Shown here: positions 37,311-50,399 of the stretch, in pieces
Layout of the letters: each line of letters starts with the position of its first letter
How positions within the stretch are numbered: the first letter of the stretch is position 1
DNA from: Eonycteris spelaea
Taxonomy: Eukaryota; Chordata; Mammalia; Chiroptera; Pteropodidae
Assembly (NCBI GenBank): GCA_003508835.1
Contig: PUFA01000166.1
Coordinates: forward strand, 1,970,001 to 2,034,000
Reading direction: 5' to 3'
DNA: 64,000 nt
Program-made: the position numbers and the translations under genes
Notes under the pieces: model-generated
Databases searched by the model: none
What the model saw: only the letters and a program-made list of their open reading frames with translations
What the model was told of the DNA's origin: nothing

Positions 37311-37739
37311 CAGATAAGTTCTGCCTATGGTTTGATTGCATGCTCTTGAATATGAATCCACTAGATAATGTGATACATTCGATTTGACTCATATACCTGA
37401 CAAATTTATAACTAAGAAAAGTCTTAATTAATATATATAAAAGGTCCTCTACATTAGGTCTCCATGAAAAATTATTTTCAAAGCAACTTTACAGAAAATA
37501 ATTTGTCTCCTTCTTTGATTATTCATTCTCATGTTTAACAGCTATCACTCTCAGAGAGATTTCTTTGTATCAGAAGTTTTCATATTTGGGTTCCATTAGT
37601 CCTTAGGTAATCCATGGTATGTGAGTTTTGAACCCCTTGAAATTCTGTGCATAATTTTATTCACAGCTTTTGCAAATTTTTCAAAGCACCAGTAACCAAG
37701 ATCAACCTCGATTCTTAGTCTGCAAGTTAGGCGAGTTTC

Positions 37740-38943
37740 TTTTTTGTCTATCATCCTTGGAAGACCATTGCTATCATAGTAAAGCCATCTGGTCCTGGAC
37801 TTTTATTTTTTAGTAGTTTTTTCATGATTGTTTCAATTTCCATACTGCCAATCAGTCTATTTAGATTTTCCAGTTCTTTATTCATTTTAGGAAAGCTGTA
37901 TTTTTCTAAGTACTGGTCCATTTCTTCTAGGCTATTAAATTTTGTGTTATATATTTTTTCACAATATTCTTGCATGATCCTTTGTATTTCTACACTGTTT
38001 TAATTTCCCCTTTTTCATCCCTGATTTTGATTATATGTGTCCTTTCTCTTTTTTCTCTAGAGAGTCTATCTAGCCAAAGGCTTGTCTATTTTATTAACCT
38101 TCTCAAATAACCAGCTCTTTGTTACATTTATTTTTCCTTTTTTTTTTGTTTTCAATTTTATGTATTTCTGCTCTAATTTTGATTATTTCTTTCCTTCTGC
38201 TGACTTTAAGCTTCATTTGTCCTTCCATTTCTAGTTTTTTAAGATGAAGCATTAGGTTGTATCTTTGGGCTCTTTCTTGTATTTGGAGATAGTCCTGTAA
38301 TGATCTGAACTACCTCTTATGACTGCTTTTGCCATGTCCCAAAAGTTTTTATATGTTGTACTATCATTATCATTCATTTCCATGTGTCTTGATATCTCTT
38401 TTTATTTCTTCTCTGACTCAGTCATTCTTCGGTAGCATGTTATTTTATCCCATGTATTTGTGGTTCTTCTTATTTTCTTTTTACAGTTGATCTACAGTTA
38501 CAAAGCATTATGATCAACGAATATAGTTGGTATGATTTTGATCCTCTTATATTTGCTGAGGCTATCTCTGTGTCCCAGTTGGTGGTCAGTCCTTGAGAAT
38601 GTTCCATGTGCACTAGAAAAGAATGTATAAGCAGCTGTTTGGGGATGGAAGGGTTTGTAAATGTCAATTATGTCCAGTTTGTCTAATGTGTCATTTAAGG
38701 ATGTTATTTCCTTATTGATTTTCTGTTTGGATGCTCCGTCCATATCTGGCAGTGGAGTATTTAGGTCCCCTACAACAATAGTGTTTTGGTCTGTTTCTCT
38801 CTTTAGTTATCTTAGTAATTGCTTTATATACTTTGGGGCTTTCCAATTGGGAGCATTGATATTAATAAATGTTATATCTTCTCGGTGCATGATTCCCTTT
38901 ATCATTATAAAGTGTCCCTCAGTATCTTTCTTTACTTCTTAAA

Positions 38944-38984
<41 letters not shown>

Positions 38985-41230
38985 TTCATCTGATGTTAGT
39001 ACCATTACTCCACTTTTCTCTGAATGTCATTTGCTTGAAATACCATTTTCTACTCTTTCATTCTTGTCAACTATTTGTCTTTGGAGCTAAGATGTGTTTC
39101 CTGGAGGTAGCATATGGTTGGATTTTGTTTTCTGTTCCAATCTGCAATCCTGTGCCTTGTTATTGGTGAGTTCAATCCATTTACATTTGGAGTGATTATT
39201 GAAATATGAGGTCTTCCTGTAGCCATTTTATATTGTGCTTTCTTGTAGCTCGGTGTTTCCATTGCTTCCTTGTCCTTATATATCTGTTTGTTCGGGTTTT
39301 TTTAATTATTATTTTAGTTGAATTTTGTGGGTTTTCCCTCTGGTCCTTCTTGTTTTATGTTATATACTTCAATTCTGAATCTTCAGTGTGTGGTTACCAT
39401 TACAAATAGGTAAAGGATAGTTACATATATATGGCATCCATTTTCTTCTGTGCATGCCTTATCTGCATTTTCATTTGTGAATTTGGATCTTAGAATTCTC
39501 CCCTTTCAGTCATTGTTGTCTCAATTTGTCCCTGTGTATGTTGAACGTTCATTACTATCTTACTGTAGCAAATCTTTTCTTATTATTTAAGCTTATGATG
39601 CCCTGTTCTTAGTAAGGGTTGCATTCCTCTGCTTTAATATGCCTGCTGGTTGCCTTACTCCTAATTATGTATATATTTTTTTGGTCATTTTATTTTAGGT
39701 GAGCTGATCCTGTAGTGCAGGCCTTGTAGTTTAAAATTCCCTCAATTTTTGTATGTCTGGAAAGGTCTTTATTTCTCCATTATATTTAAAGGAGAGCTTT
39801 GCTGGGTACATTATTCTTGGCTGGTCATTCCTTTCATTTGTCATTGATTTTTGATAATATTAAAACATGTGTCTTGGAGAAAGCCTTTTTGGGTTGAGGT
39901 AATTGGTTGTTCTGTTGACTACTTGAATACCAAGCTCTAGTTAATTCCTTAGATTTGGGAAATTCTTGTCAACTATTTGTCTGAAAATGCTTTCTAATCC
40001 CTGCTCCTCTTCCTCCCCTTTGGGAATGCCCATTATTCTTGTTTCCTCTACTGATAGTATCAGCTTGTTCTTTTCATTGTTTTCATTCTTTGTTTTCTCT
40101 CTTCTTCCTGATTTATTCTAAATTTCTGTATTTGATATCACTGATCCTTTATTCCCTTTATTCGACTCTATTTCTCAATGTTGCTATTTTGTTTTTTCAA
40201 CTATTTCAGGGTGTTCTTCATCTCCAGAAGTTCTTTTTGGTTCTTTTTGAGGGTTTCAATATCCTTGCTAAAGAACTCATTCTTCTCATATAGTTGTTTT
40301 TTCAGTTCCTGAGATTGTTGATATGAATTATTTTGGATCTTATTGAGTTTTTTCAGAAGTATCATCCTGAATTCTCTGTCATTTATGTCACATATTTCTA
40401 TATCTGCAAGCTTATTTTCTGGAGATTTTTCTCTTTCTTTCTGAGATTCCTTGTCACCTTGGTGTTTAATGGTTGCTCATGGTGTTTAATGGACTATTTC
40501 TTCACCTGGGCATTAACGGAAGTGTATTCTGCCTTTTTCCACAATGAAGATTTATTATATAAAGGTCTCTCTTCAGCCTTTTGCTAAGATGGCATTTTTT
40601 TTTTTTTTTGGTTTTAGTAGGTGGCTTCTAATCCTATTGAATCCCTGCTTTATACAAATCTTAATAATGCCTTTTTTTCTTATAGATATTCAATCACACT
40701 TGCTACCCTCAGTCTCCATCCCTGTAAACATAATAACAGTTCCAGTAGCGTTTGCTCAGGTTCATCTGGGCCGCAGTGTTCAGTCTCAGAAGATATGGGA
40801 GGAGGGTACCTCTGGATTGAAGATTAGGGGTTGAGGTTCAGCGTCTGTTTTGCAACTGTGGCTGGTAAAAATCAACTGTTGTTTCTCTGCCATCCTGCTT
40901 CTCTGCTTTCTGCTCTGATGACTGGGTCCTACCGCAAGCCACATAGAGCTCACACCATTTCCAGGTAGGGCTGTTCAGGGAATTTGCCAACTTCTCCCTT
41001 CCCCCTCCTCACAGGAGCTTCTGCGGCTGTGAGAGGCAGCTTCTTTGTTTCTCCTAGTTCACCGCCCCAACACTGGGGTTCTCAAGTATGGTAGCTTTTA
41101 TACTTAGATCCCACGCACAGACATGTCGGTCTGTAGGTTGGGTGTTTTTTGTTTAATTTTAGATGTTCGACTTATTGTTGTTTCAAGGGGACAGATCTGG
41201 GGACATCTCTCACTCCACCATGTTTATGAC
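37740..41230 (-). mobile_element. LINE-1 with 5' UTR, ORF1 and N-terminal ORF2, antisense
   Basis: Read on the - strand from 41230: a 5' UTR (gtgagagatgtccccagatc), ORF1 start near 40500 (MSN... then GDKESQKEKEK-like), ORF1 and spacer to about 39700, ORF2 start near 39220 (SIITPNVNGLNSPITRHR, YLQETHLSSKD), endonuclease to 38500 (TFFSSAHGTF, GHRDS) and early reverse transcriptase near 37760 (KSPGPDGFT). It stops there, so its 3' end is missing. Frames are broken. A (TA)n tract interrupts ORF2 at about 38952-38980, and ORF1's start carries a ~20-base tandem duplication near 40462-40497. Confidence 0.88.
38941..38981 (+). repeat. A run plus (TA)n microsatellite in L1
   Basis: Twelve A followed by about 14 TA units, inside the antisense L1. 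Confidence 0.95.
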
Positions 41231-41234
41231 ATCC

Positions 41235-43360
41235 CTGAGTTAATCCATTATTGACTAAATAGATGGTAGTCAAATAACATTTCAGCAAAAATCAGATGTT
41301 CTTCCAACATTTTCTGTTTTGGTATTAACACCTCTAATCACTCACTTGCCCATTCTAAATTTTATTCTTGATATTCCCTTGTCTTTATCCCCAGTCTACA
41401 GTCAACCAAAGGCCTATTGATTCTAACTCCTGAATTTCACTCAAATCTGCCCATTTTTTTGCCTTCCATTGCCACAACTGAAGCCACTTTTTTCTTCTGA
41501 ACTGCTGATGCAGCCATCTATTTACCCACCAACCTCCCACAACTATTCTTGCTCTCTCCAAACCACTTTCTACACTCTGTAACCAGAGACGTTTTTCAAA
41601 ATATGCAAATCATGTCCTGCCTTGGTTTAAGACATTTCAGTGGCTTCCCATTGCCTTAAAATCCCCATTCCATGATTTAGAAGGCCTTCCACAATCTTTT
41701 CCCTATCTACCTTCAAAGGGCCATTTACAATGGGCCACTGTTTGTTCTTCTTTTTTGCCTCTGTTTTCTAATTTGTTGTATGTGAACATAATTTTTTAAT
41801 ATTAACTGTTTAGGATACAGTGAGTAATAAAGGAATGACCTTGTCACTTAAAATGTGTGTGACCTTGGACAAGTTACTAAGCCTTTATGACCTGGCTTCT
41901 CATCTGTAAAATAGGGACAATGATAATCTCTACATAACATTCTCATAAAGGTTAAATGAGATAATATATATGGAAAAATTCTCTATAACACATTTGCAAA
42001 TATTAGTAATAATAGCATCACCTAATAAGAAACATCTACCATCAGGTAAATAAATACAACATTGTTTTGGATGTTAAAGAGTCGGTACGAGCTAATACCT
42101 GGAAACAGCCATCTTCACATACAGAAGAAAAAATTTAATGAATTATATATAATAACAGTTCAAAAGAGTATAAAGCAGTTCAAGGCAATGGAAAAATTAA
42201 ACCAAAGTACTGAAGATTTAAGGAGTAAAAAGAGTAAAATGTTAATCATTAACTTCTAAAGAATCTGGTATTGTATTTTCTTAACGTTTTCTATTTTGTG
42301 ACTTATTTGGTATAAAGCATGTTACTGATATTTTGTAAATATTTATAAGTATTTTACTACTATTGTCAGTGTTTTTGGCAGATTATTATTTTCCTTTGAT
42401 CTATTTTGAAAGATTTGCTTCATTCCTGTGATTTAATAACATTCATGAACAGTTTTTTCTTCTAAATGACATTATCCCCAATTTAATAATGAAATTCAGT
42501 GAGGAAAAAACAAGGTTCATTTAATGGAAAATAATTTTATGGCTGAAAAAGAAAACAGAAATGCATTTACATCATTAAACAAGAGACGAGTGTACTTGAA
42601 AAACCTTTTCCCTGTGCGACATGAATGCCAAGCATATTGAATTGATGAACCAGCATTTAGCACACTGTGCTACTTTTCCTCTTTACATTTTCTCTGCCTT
42701 TAATTCAGGCAACAGTGGAAAGCTGGAAATTGACTATTTTCCATACACATCCCCTTGTGTGGAAGGCTTTTCAACTACAGTGAAGAAGTTCCTCTACTGC
42801 CATCTAGAGCATTTTATAAAGGGATTCATCTGTTTAATCAGATGAGCTGGTTTATTTTTAGTTCAAAGTATGGAATTGCAGGAAATAGAAGGTAGAGGTG
42901 GCAGAAAGCTAAAACTTTTGGAGACAGTTTTTTTTTTTTTTTTAAGTATTACATTAGTTAGTAAGAGGTGCTAAGTCACAGACAGCATACTATGGGCTTA
43001 GGAGTTAGATATTTCAGGGAAAGTTGCAAGAAATCAGACATATGAGACAATGAAACTCAATTAGATTCTTTAAGCTTGTGAAAGAAGAGTCATAATGGTG
43101 AGGAGCTGGCTGAAAGTAAAGGGAAGATTTAAAACTGCCATTACACATTTGTCAATTTCATTTCTCTGGAGACATATGATATCTTTTTTAGGACCTCCAT
43201 CCTCTTCAGCAAAATTATTACATTTGCCAACAAGAAAGACCTGCCTCTCTTTTTTTCCAGTCTTCCATTTCCCCATTTCACCCCCTACTTTTAGAGTACT
43301 ACCCAGACAAGTCTCATGCACCCATGTCCTCATTTCTTGCTATAAGTTAGTGTGCAAATC
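41235..43360. other. Spacer between head-to-head L1s
   Basis: An L2-like block is at about 41320-41720 (tcagtggcttcccattgcc, aaggccttccacaatctttt). An antisense MIR follows at 41850-42020. The rest, including short frames at 42621 and 43095, is unrecognised. Confidence 0.5.
41850..42020 (-). repeat. MIR SINE, antisense
   Basis: Clear antisense MIR: gtgaccttggacaagttacta, cttctcatctgtaaaatagg and aaggttaaatgagataatat. Confidence 0.85.
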
Positions 43361-43365
43361 TCACT

Positions 43366-43450
43366 AAAAATCTTTTACAATACTGTACACTTGAAACTAA
43401 TATAATATTGTATTTCACTGTAATTGAAAAAACTTTTTAAATTTGTAAAT
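43366..43450 (+). mobile_element. L1 3' tip, sense
   Basis: Only the last ~80 bases remain: tgtacacttgaaactaatat, aatattgtatttcactgtaa, ttgaaaaa and a T/A-rich end. Confidence 0.7.
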
Positions 43451-43944
43451 GTTTTAAAAGGTTATCTATCACCAACATCATCAGGGTCTTTTGCCTTTTT
43501 ATAGGAGACATGTGAATGCTCTATAAACCCAATGGATATCAGATTCAAAAAATTGATGAGGAAGGTTGGGATTGGCAGCCTTACATATCTTAAATTTTGC
43601 TATATAAGCATTTAAAAGCAAGCTGTCATTCACAAAGTTGCTCAGTTAAGAAACCTCGGATCCACGTTTGATATTTTCTTCTCCGTTGTGTTTCTACCTT
43701 TCATCCAACATGATATAGCACCTGCACACATGCATACATGCAAATTCAAACAATCTCTAAACATGTGGATTTTACCTTCTAAAAGTCTTTCAAATCCATC
43801 TACTCTTCTCTATTACAACTGACATCACACTCTTAAAAGTTACAATTATCACTCATCCAAAAAATGTGTCTCCCCACTTCCAACATGCATCTGACATCAA
43901 GAATAGACTTTTAAAAAAAAAAACTTGAAAGTTTGAAGAAACAC

Positions 43945-46705
43945 TTCAAAGTGAGAGATGTCCCCAGATCTGTTCCCTTGAAACAACAATAAGCTGAACA
44001 TCTAAAACTAAAAACGAAAAAAAACAAAAACAAAAACAAAAACAAAAATGCAACATGAAACACCAGCATGTCTGAACATGGAATCTAAGCATGAAAGCTA
44101 GCATAGGTCAGAACCCAGGGTGTTGGAGGCTGACAGGGATAAATAAAGAAGCTGCTCTCACAGCTGCAGGAGCTCCTTGTAAGAGGAGAGGGAGAGAGGA
44201 AGGTGTGGCAAATTCCCTGAACAGCCCTGCCTGGCAGTGGTGTGAGCTCCACGTGACCTGCGGCAGGGCCCTGTCTTCAAGGCAGAAATCAGAGAAGCAG
44301 GATGGAAAATAAACAGCAGTTGATTTTTACCAGCCAGGTTGCAAAACTGAGGCTGAGTAGCAGCCCCCAACCTGCAAACCCGAAGGGCCCCTCTACCCAT
44401 ACCTTCTGAAGCCATTTACCATGGAGTCCCAGGGGATTCTGACAAATGCTACTGAAACTGTTGCTAATACTGATAGGGACTGAGCCTGAGGGTAGAGAGC
44501 ATGATTAAATATCTACAAGAAAATAAAAAGGCATTAGTAAGGGTTTACATAAAGCGGGATCCAAGAAGTTTAGAAGCCACCGACTAGAATTCAAAAGTAA
44601 AGCGCCTTCTTTGCAGCAGGCTAAAGAGAGACCTTTATATAATAAATCTTCATTGTGGAAAAAGGCAGAATACACTTCCGTTAATGCCCAGGTGAAGAAT
44701 AGTCCATTAAACACCATGAGCAACCAAGGTGACAAGGAATCTCAGAAAGAAAGAGAAAAATCTCCAGAAAATAACCTTGCAGACATAGAAATATGCAACT
44801 TAAGTGACAGAGAACTCAGAATGGTACTTCTAAAAAAACTCAGTGAGTTTCAAAAACAAGTCTTATCAAAAATTTCAGGAACTGAAAAAAAGAACTATAT
44901 GAGCAGAATGAGTTCTTTAGCAAGGAGATTAAAAACCTCGAAAAGAACAGAATAGATCTTCTGGAGATAACACACACACAACACACACACACCACACACA
45001 CACACACACTGCAAAACATAATTGATATTTAGAGAACTTTCATTCCCAAACAGCTGCTTATACATTCTTCTCTAGTGCACATGGAATATTCTCAAGGATT
45101 AACCACAAACTGAGACACAGAGATAGCCTCAACAAATATAAGATAGTTGAAATACCAATGATATTCTCTGATCATAATGCCTTGAAACTAGAGATCAATT
45201 GTAAAAAGAAAGCAGAAAGATCCACAAATGCATAACATTCTGTAGATAAAATAACATCCTGCTGAAGAATGATTGGGTCAGAGAAGAAATAAAAAGAGAC
45301 ATCAAGAAATATGTACAAATGAAAGATAATGATAGTACAACATATCAAAATGTTTGGGAAATAGGAAAAGCAGTAATAACAGGAATCTCCATGTCATTAC
45401 AGGCCTATCTCCAAAAACAAGAAAGAGCCCAAATATACATCCTAATGCTTCATCTTAAAAACCTAGAAAAGGAAAAAACACAGCCTAAACTCATTAGAAA
45501 AAAAGAAATAATGAAATTAGGGAGAAATAAATAAATATTTTTAAAAATTGAAAAAATAAATGCAACAAAGAACTGGTTCTTTGAGAAGGGTAACACAATT
45601 GACAAACCCCTGGCTAGACTCTTTAAAGAAAAAAGAGAGACATAAACAAAATCAGGGATGAAAGAAAGGAGATTGACAGACACCACAGAAATACAAAGGA
45701 TTATATAAGAATAATGAAAAAATACCTAACACCAAATTTAATATCCTAGAAGAAACAGACCAGTACTTAGAAAAATATGACCTTCCCAGACTGAATCACA
45801 AAGAACTGGAAAATCTAAATAGACCGATCAGCAGTATGGAAATTGAAACAATCATCAAAAACCTACCAAAAAGTCAAAGTCCAGGAACAGATGGCTTCAT
45901 CAATGAATTCTATCAAACATTCAAAGAAAATTTACCTATTCTCCTTATACTTTTGCAAAAAATCATAGAGGAGGCTATACTTCCTAACTCAATTTATGAG
46001 TCCAATACTACCCTGATGCCAAAACCTGGTAAAGATAACACAAAAAAAAGAAATCTACAGAACAGTATTTTTCATGAACACCGATGCAAAAATCCTAAAT
46101 AATAGTGAACCGAATACAGCAACATATAAAAAAGATTATACACCACGATCAAATGGACTTTGTCCCAGAGACACAGGGATAGGAAAATCATTAATGTGAT
46201 ACACTACATAAACAAATTAAAAAAATAAGAATCATATGATCACATCAATAGATGCGGAAAAAGCCTTTGACAAGATACAGCATCCATTTCTGATCAAAAC
46301 ACTTAAAATCAATATAGAAGGAAAGTATCTTAACATAACAAAGGCCAGACAAACCCTCAGCCAACATTATACTTAATGGTGAAAAGTAATATCCTTCCAC
46401 CTAAGATCAGAAACAAAGCAAGGCGGTCCGCTATCGCCACTGTTATTAATATAACATTGAAGGTCTTAGCAAGTGCAATCAGGCAAGAGAAAGATATAAA
46501 AGACATCCTAATAGGAAATGAAGAAGTCAAACTCTCAGTATTTGCAGATGACATGATTCTCTATATAGAAAACCCTAAAGACTCCACAAGAACACTACTA
46601 GAAAAAAATAAAATAATAAGAAAATACAGAAAAGTTTCGGGATACAAAATCAATGTTCAAAATCGATAGTGTCCTAATACTCTAATAACGAAGTATAGAA
46701 AAAGT
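43945..46705 (+). mobile_element. LINE-1, sense, with internal deletion and no 3' end
   Basis: The 5' UTR starts gtgagagatgtccccagatc (43952), matching the opposite L1. An AAAAC repeat lies at 44016-44048. ORF1 begins near 44716 (MSNQGDKESQKEREKSPENN) and runs about 80 codons before a stop at 44953. A (CA)n tract (44970-45012) follows. The sequence then resumes in the ORF2 endonuclease (about 45035), so most of ORF1 and the ORF2 start are missing. Reverse transcriptase follows: SPGTDGFINEFYQTFKEN near 45880 and the catalytic FADD in [14 protein letters not shown] near 46540. It ends near 46705 in ORF2. Confidence 0.88.
44970..45012 (+). repeat. (CA)n microsatellite at an L1 deletion junction
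   Basis: Interrupted CA units between L1 ORF1 and ORF2 sequence. Confidence 0.95.
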
Positions 46706-46809
46706 GGGACAAATAATTCTTTTTGCAGTACTGCTTGATACTTGTGAAATCACTCTGAATGAGAGTTCTGAGTTCAGGCTGAAGGTTTACCCACAAAATT
46801 AAACCTAAA

Positions 46810-47200
46810 TTTTCTCTTCTTATGGCTGACGTAATATTTCGTTGTGTTATGTGTGTGTGTGTGTGTGTGTGGTTGTGTGTGTGTGCGTGTGTGTGTGCGC
46901 GCGCGCGCGCACACCACTGCTTCTTTAGCCAATCATCTATCATAGGATACCTTGGCTGCTTCCATATCCTGGCCACTCTGAATAATGCTGTTATGAACAT
47001 CGGTGTGCAGATATCTTTTTGGATATGGTTTTCAAGTCTTTGGGGTAAATACCCAGTAGAAGGATTGCTGAATCATACGGAAGATCAATTCTTAATATTT
47101 TAAGGAAACTCCATACTGTTTTCCATAGTGGCTGTACCAATTTTCAGTCCCACCAACAGTGTATGAGGGTACCTTTTTCTCCACATCCCTCAAAACAACG
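46810..47200 (-). mobile_element. L1 ORF2 C-terminal fragment, antisense, with microsatellite
   Basis: On the - strand: WKQPRYPMIDDWLKKQW, then a GT/GC repeat, then ending in the antisense of cttcttatggctga. Antisense landmarks: ataatgctgttatgaacatc, ggggtaaatacccagtagaa and agtcccaccaacagtgtat. It is truncated at both ends and lies tail to tail with the preceding + strand L1; about 100 unassigned bases separate them. Confidence 0.88.
46849..46914 (+). repeat. (TG)n-(GC)n microsatellite, Z-DNA prone
   Basis: TG units with an uninterrupted (GC)7 at 46897-46910, all alternating purine-pyrimidine, inside the L1 ORF2 C-terminal region. Confidence 0.95.
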
Positions 47201-47204
47201 TTTT

Positions 47205-50200
47205 CTAGAAATATCTTCAAGTTGAGACTACTTTTTTCCTTCCTATATTTCTGGCCTGAGGGCGGGTGACATTCCCTTAGCTCTATGCTAACAATTCAAA
47301 CAAATCTTCAATTACTCTCCTTTGAATGTCAAGATATATGCTTTTAGGACACCTTTTGATCCTTTGGCATGCTTTTACCCTAGAGTAATAAATATCAGAT
47401 TTCTCTGCTTTTGGCTATTATTTCCTGAATCAAAGCATAAAATATAGCTATAATGAATTAATTATCACTTCAGAAATCTTGTCCCTTCAAAATCTCTTTT
47501 TTGCTTAGCGCTAAGTTTTGGGAGACCAATACTTACTATTTCCTCAATTGTTGGAGAATTGAAAAAATTAATAGAGGAAGTCAAGTTATTTCTATTTCAA
47601 AAAGAAAGATGTTGAATACTACATGTGAATTCTCAATGGTCTAAATAAGATATGAGGAAAATGACTGAATTACTGCTTGTGTGGAAAAAAAAATAGAAGA
47701 CAGAAGCATATTTATACAAGGTTCTCTAGGAGTAGATAAGGATCTGGAGCAAATTATTGAAGTTTGGTGCTTTTCTTATGTAATGATTTTAAAAAGCAGA
47801 AAATAATTGAAAGCCTTAATATGGGTATCTTAGGAAAATAACTTCTAGTTTTCATATTAAGACTCACCATTCTTTTGTCTGGTTTGGTTCCTGCTTCAAA
47901 GTTTCCTGTTAATATTAGAACAATTATTATAGAAAGCATAGTATATACTAGACTGAGGACTCAACTATGACATTAATGTTTGTTTATGTCTATGTTTCAG
48001 TGCTATATTTCTGTGTCTAAACACTTTAGAGTAGGATTCATCGTTCTTGCTCTGATGTTGAAGCACAGTACCTTTCAACATAAAAGATTTCAGAGGAAAA
48101 GTTGAGAAGGCTGGAACCTCCAGGACTGATGGGACAACTTAGCACAGTGATTGGATTGAGTGTCACAGGTAGGAGTTCTAGGCCCAGCTCCACCCCAGAT
48201 GGCTATGGGACATAAAGTAACTCCCTTGAGAAACAGCAGCTGGGCCTGGAAGAAGAGGCAATGCTTATAATCTTTAGGCTAGAAAACACTTTTATATTCA
48301 AGATTTAACCTTCAGCAGGAACACATGGCTAAAGTGAGGAAACATTTTAATGATTTAAGAAAATATTCAGTTGTCATAAAAAAGTAATTTTGTTTCTTCC
48401 AAACCTCCAGATTTTTATGGAGATTTTTCTGCTGAATCTTATTTTAAAAAGGCATTATGTACATCCAGAATGACATAGCCATAAGGAACTGTAGACATTT
48501 TAATATCTGTTGATGTGGCTGAGAAACTAAACTTTCTGTATTTAAAACTGTCAGATGACTTTTTAAATGGGTAACAATAAATCACTGTCAGAAATTTTCG
48601 ATATTTTCTCATCTCTATATTATTATTTCTCATTAGAGGAAAGCTACAATCTACTTTCTTAGGCTAAATGGCTCCTTTCCACTTTGTCTCCAAGCTTGCT
48701 ACCAAACTTGTTCCAAATGTAGGGGGAAAAATGAAATTAATTTCTTAAGTGCATGTGTGTGTGTGTTGTGTGTGTTCACACATGCATGTGCACACACGTG
48801 CTCAAGGGAGAGAGAGAAAGAGAGAGAGAAGCAGAAAATTAAGAAAATATCTCTGGAAGGCATATTTTTAAATAAAAAAATTTTAAACTATATGAATTAT
48901 TTAATGGCTATATATAAGACTGATATTTGAAATGAGACACCTCGAATGATTTTTTTTGTTCAGATTTTCCAGTCACATTATATTTTTGTATATTTATAGT
49001 ATAACAGTTGGAAATCCAAATGCCAGAGTTGATTTTTTTTCCATCCAACGACATGATAAAAAGTGAGAAATATATAATCCTGCTCTATTCCTCTTAGGTC
49101 ACATATATAAAGAGAAAGAAGACAACTGGGACATTATGATGAAATCAATTAAAACTTTTCTAATTTCTGTTCAAAATATAATGTTATGTGAAAAAGATAT
49201 AGGACTTGGTGGGGGGCGGGGGGTATAGAATTTCTTAAAGAACTATAAAGCCCTGTAAAGCAAACCAATTGCTACTTAGTCTTTTATAATTTTATTACTA
49301 TCCTTTCTCCAACAGGTTTAACCACAGTTCCTGATGCATATTAGGTCTAAATATTTCTCGATTGAAGGCTTGCTAAAAGTAATAAATAGCCAAGGTTTAA
49401 TTAGCAAAAACTAGTTTATCTAACTAGATTCTAATTTACACCCAGCTACAGAGAAGATGGAGGAGAGTAGTAACTCTTGCAAGAGAGACAGAGGTAGGAA
49501 GGGAGGGAGTGAGAGCAGAAAAAGGAAAAATATCTTCATTTAATTGGGAAAAAATAATCCAGGGCAGATTATATGTTCTTAGGTTCAGAAAAGAGACTGG
49601 AATAAGGGAAATGAGTGTTTCTTGAATATCTATCATGTACTAGATATTCTGCTAAGTTGTTGAGATTTAAAAAATTGAATCCATAGCTGTTTTTATTTTC
49701 TTCTTGATATTAGGGAAACTTAGAAAACTAGATATCAGAAAAAATAAAAATAAAAAGATTCTGTAAGTTAATATCAGAGTCTACAGACATCTTACTATTT
49801 ATTATGACTGAGTCCTCAAAATCACATACAATTTTCTAGAGATTATTGACACCAAAGTAAACTTTAAATGAGTGACAACACAATTAATTATAGAATTGTC
49901 TTGAAGTTGAATAATACTAAGTACAGCATATACATTTCTCTTAGGCATTAGGTTCTTAAAAAGCTGATTTTGCTAGTAACTTTTAAAGTCTAAATAAGAG
50001 TGTTTGAAAAGTATAAAAAGTGGAAAAGTTTACTTGTATTTTAATTAACCTATCAGTGTTTTGACAATCCTCCATCACCTAGAGGTAGGATAGATGAGTT
50101 GCAAGGGAAAAAAAGGGAAAAGAGCAGGTTACAGAGACTACATTAAAATGTTAATAATGTTTATGTATGCCCGCATAGCAGGATTATAGGTAATTTAAAA

Positions 50201-50368
50201 TTTATTTTATTTTGCTTACCTGTCTTCTATTATGTTTGCTTAGATAAATTTTAAAAAGCATAAGAATTAAAAGAAATAATTGGTATGGAGAGCCAATGGA
50301 AAGAGGAAAATGGCATCCAGCCTTCTTCTGTAAGTCTAGAGTTTTAAACAAAGGACTGAAAAAACTGC

Positions 50369-50399
<31 letters not shown>

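Noticed and set aside
44970..45012. CRISPR-like or spaced repeat array
   Set aside because: It is a plain CA microsatellite; the genome is mammalian.
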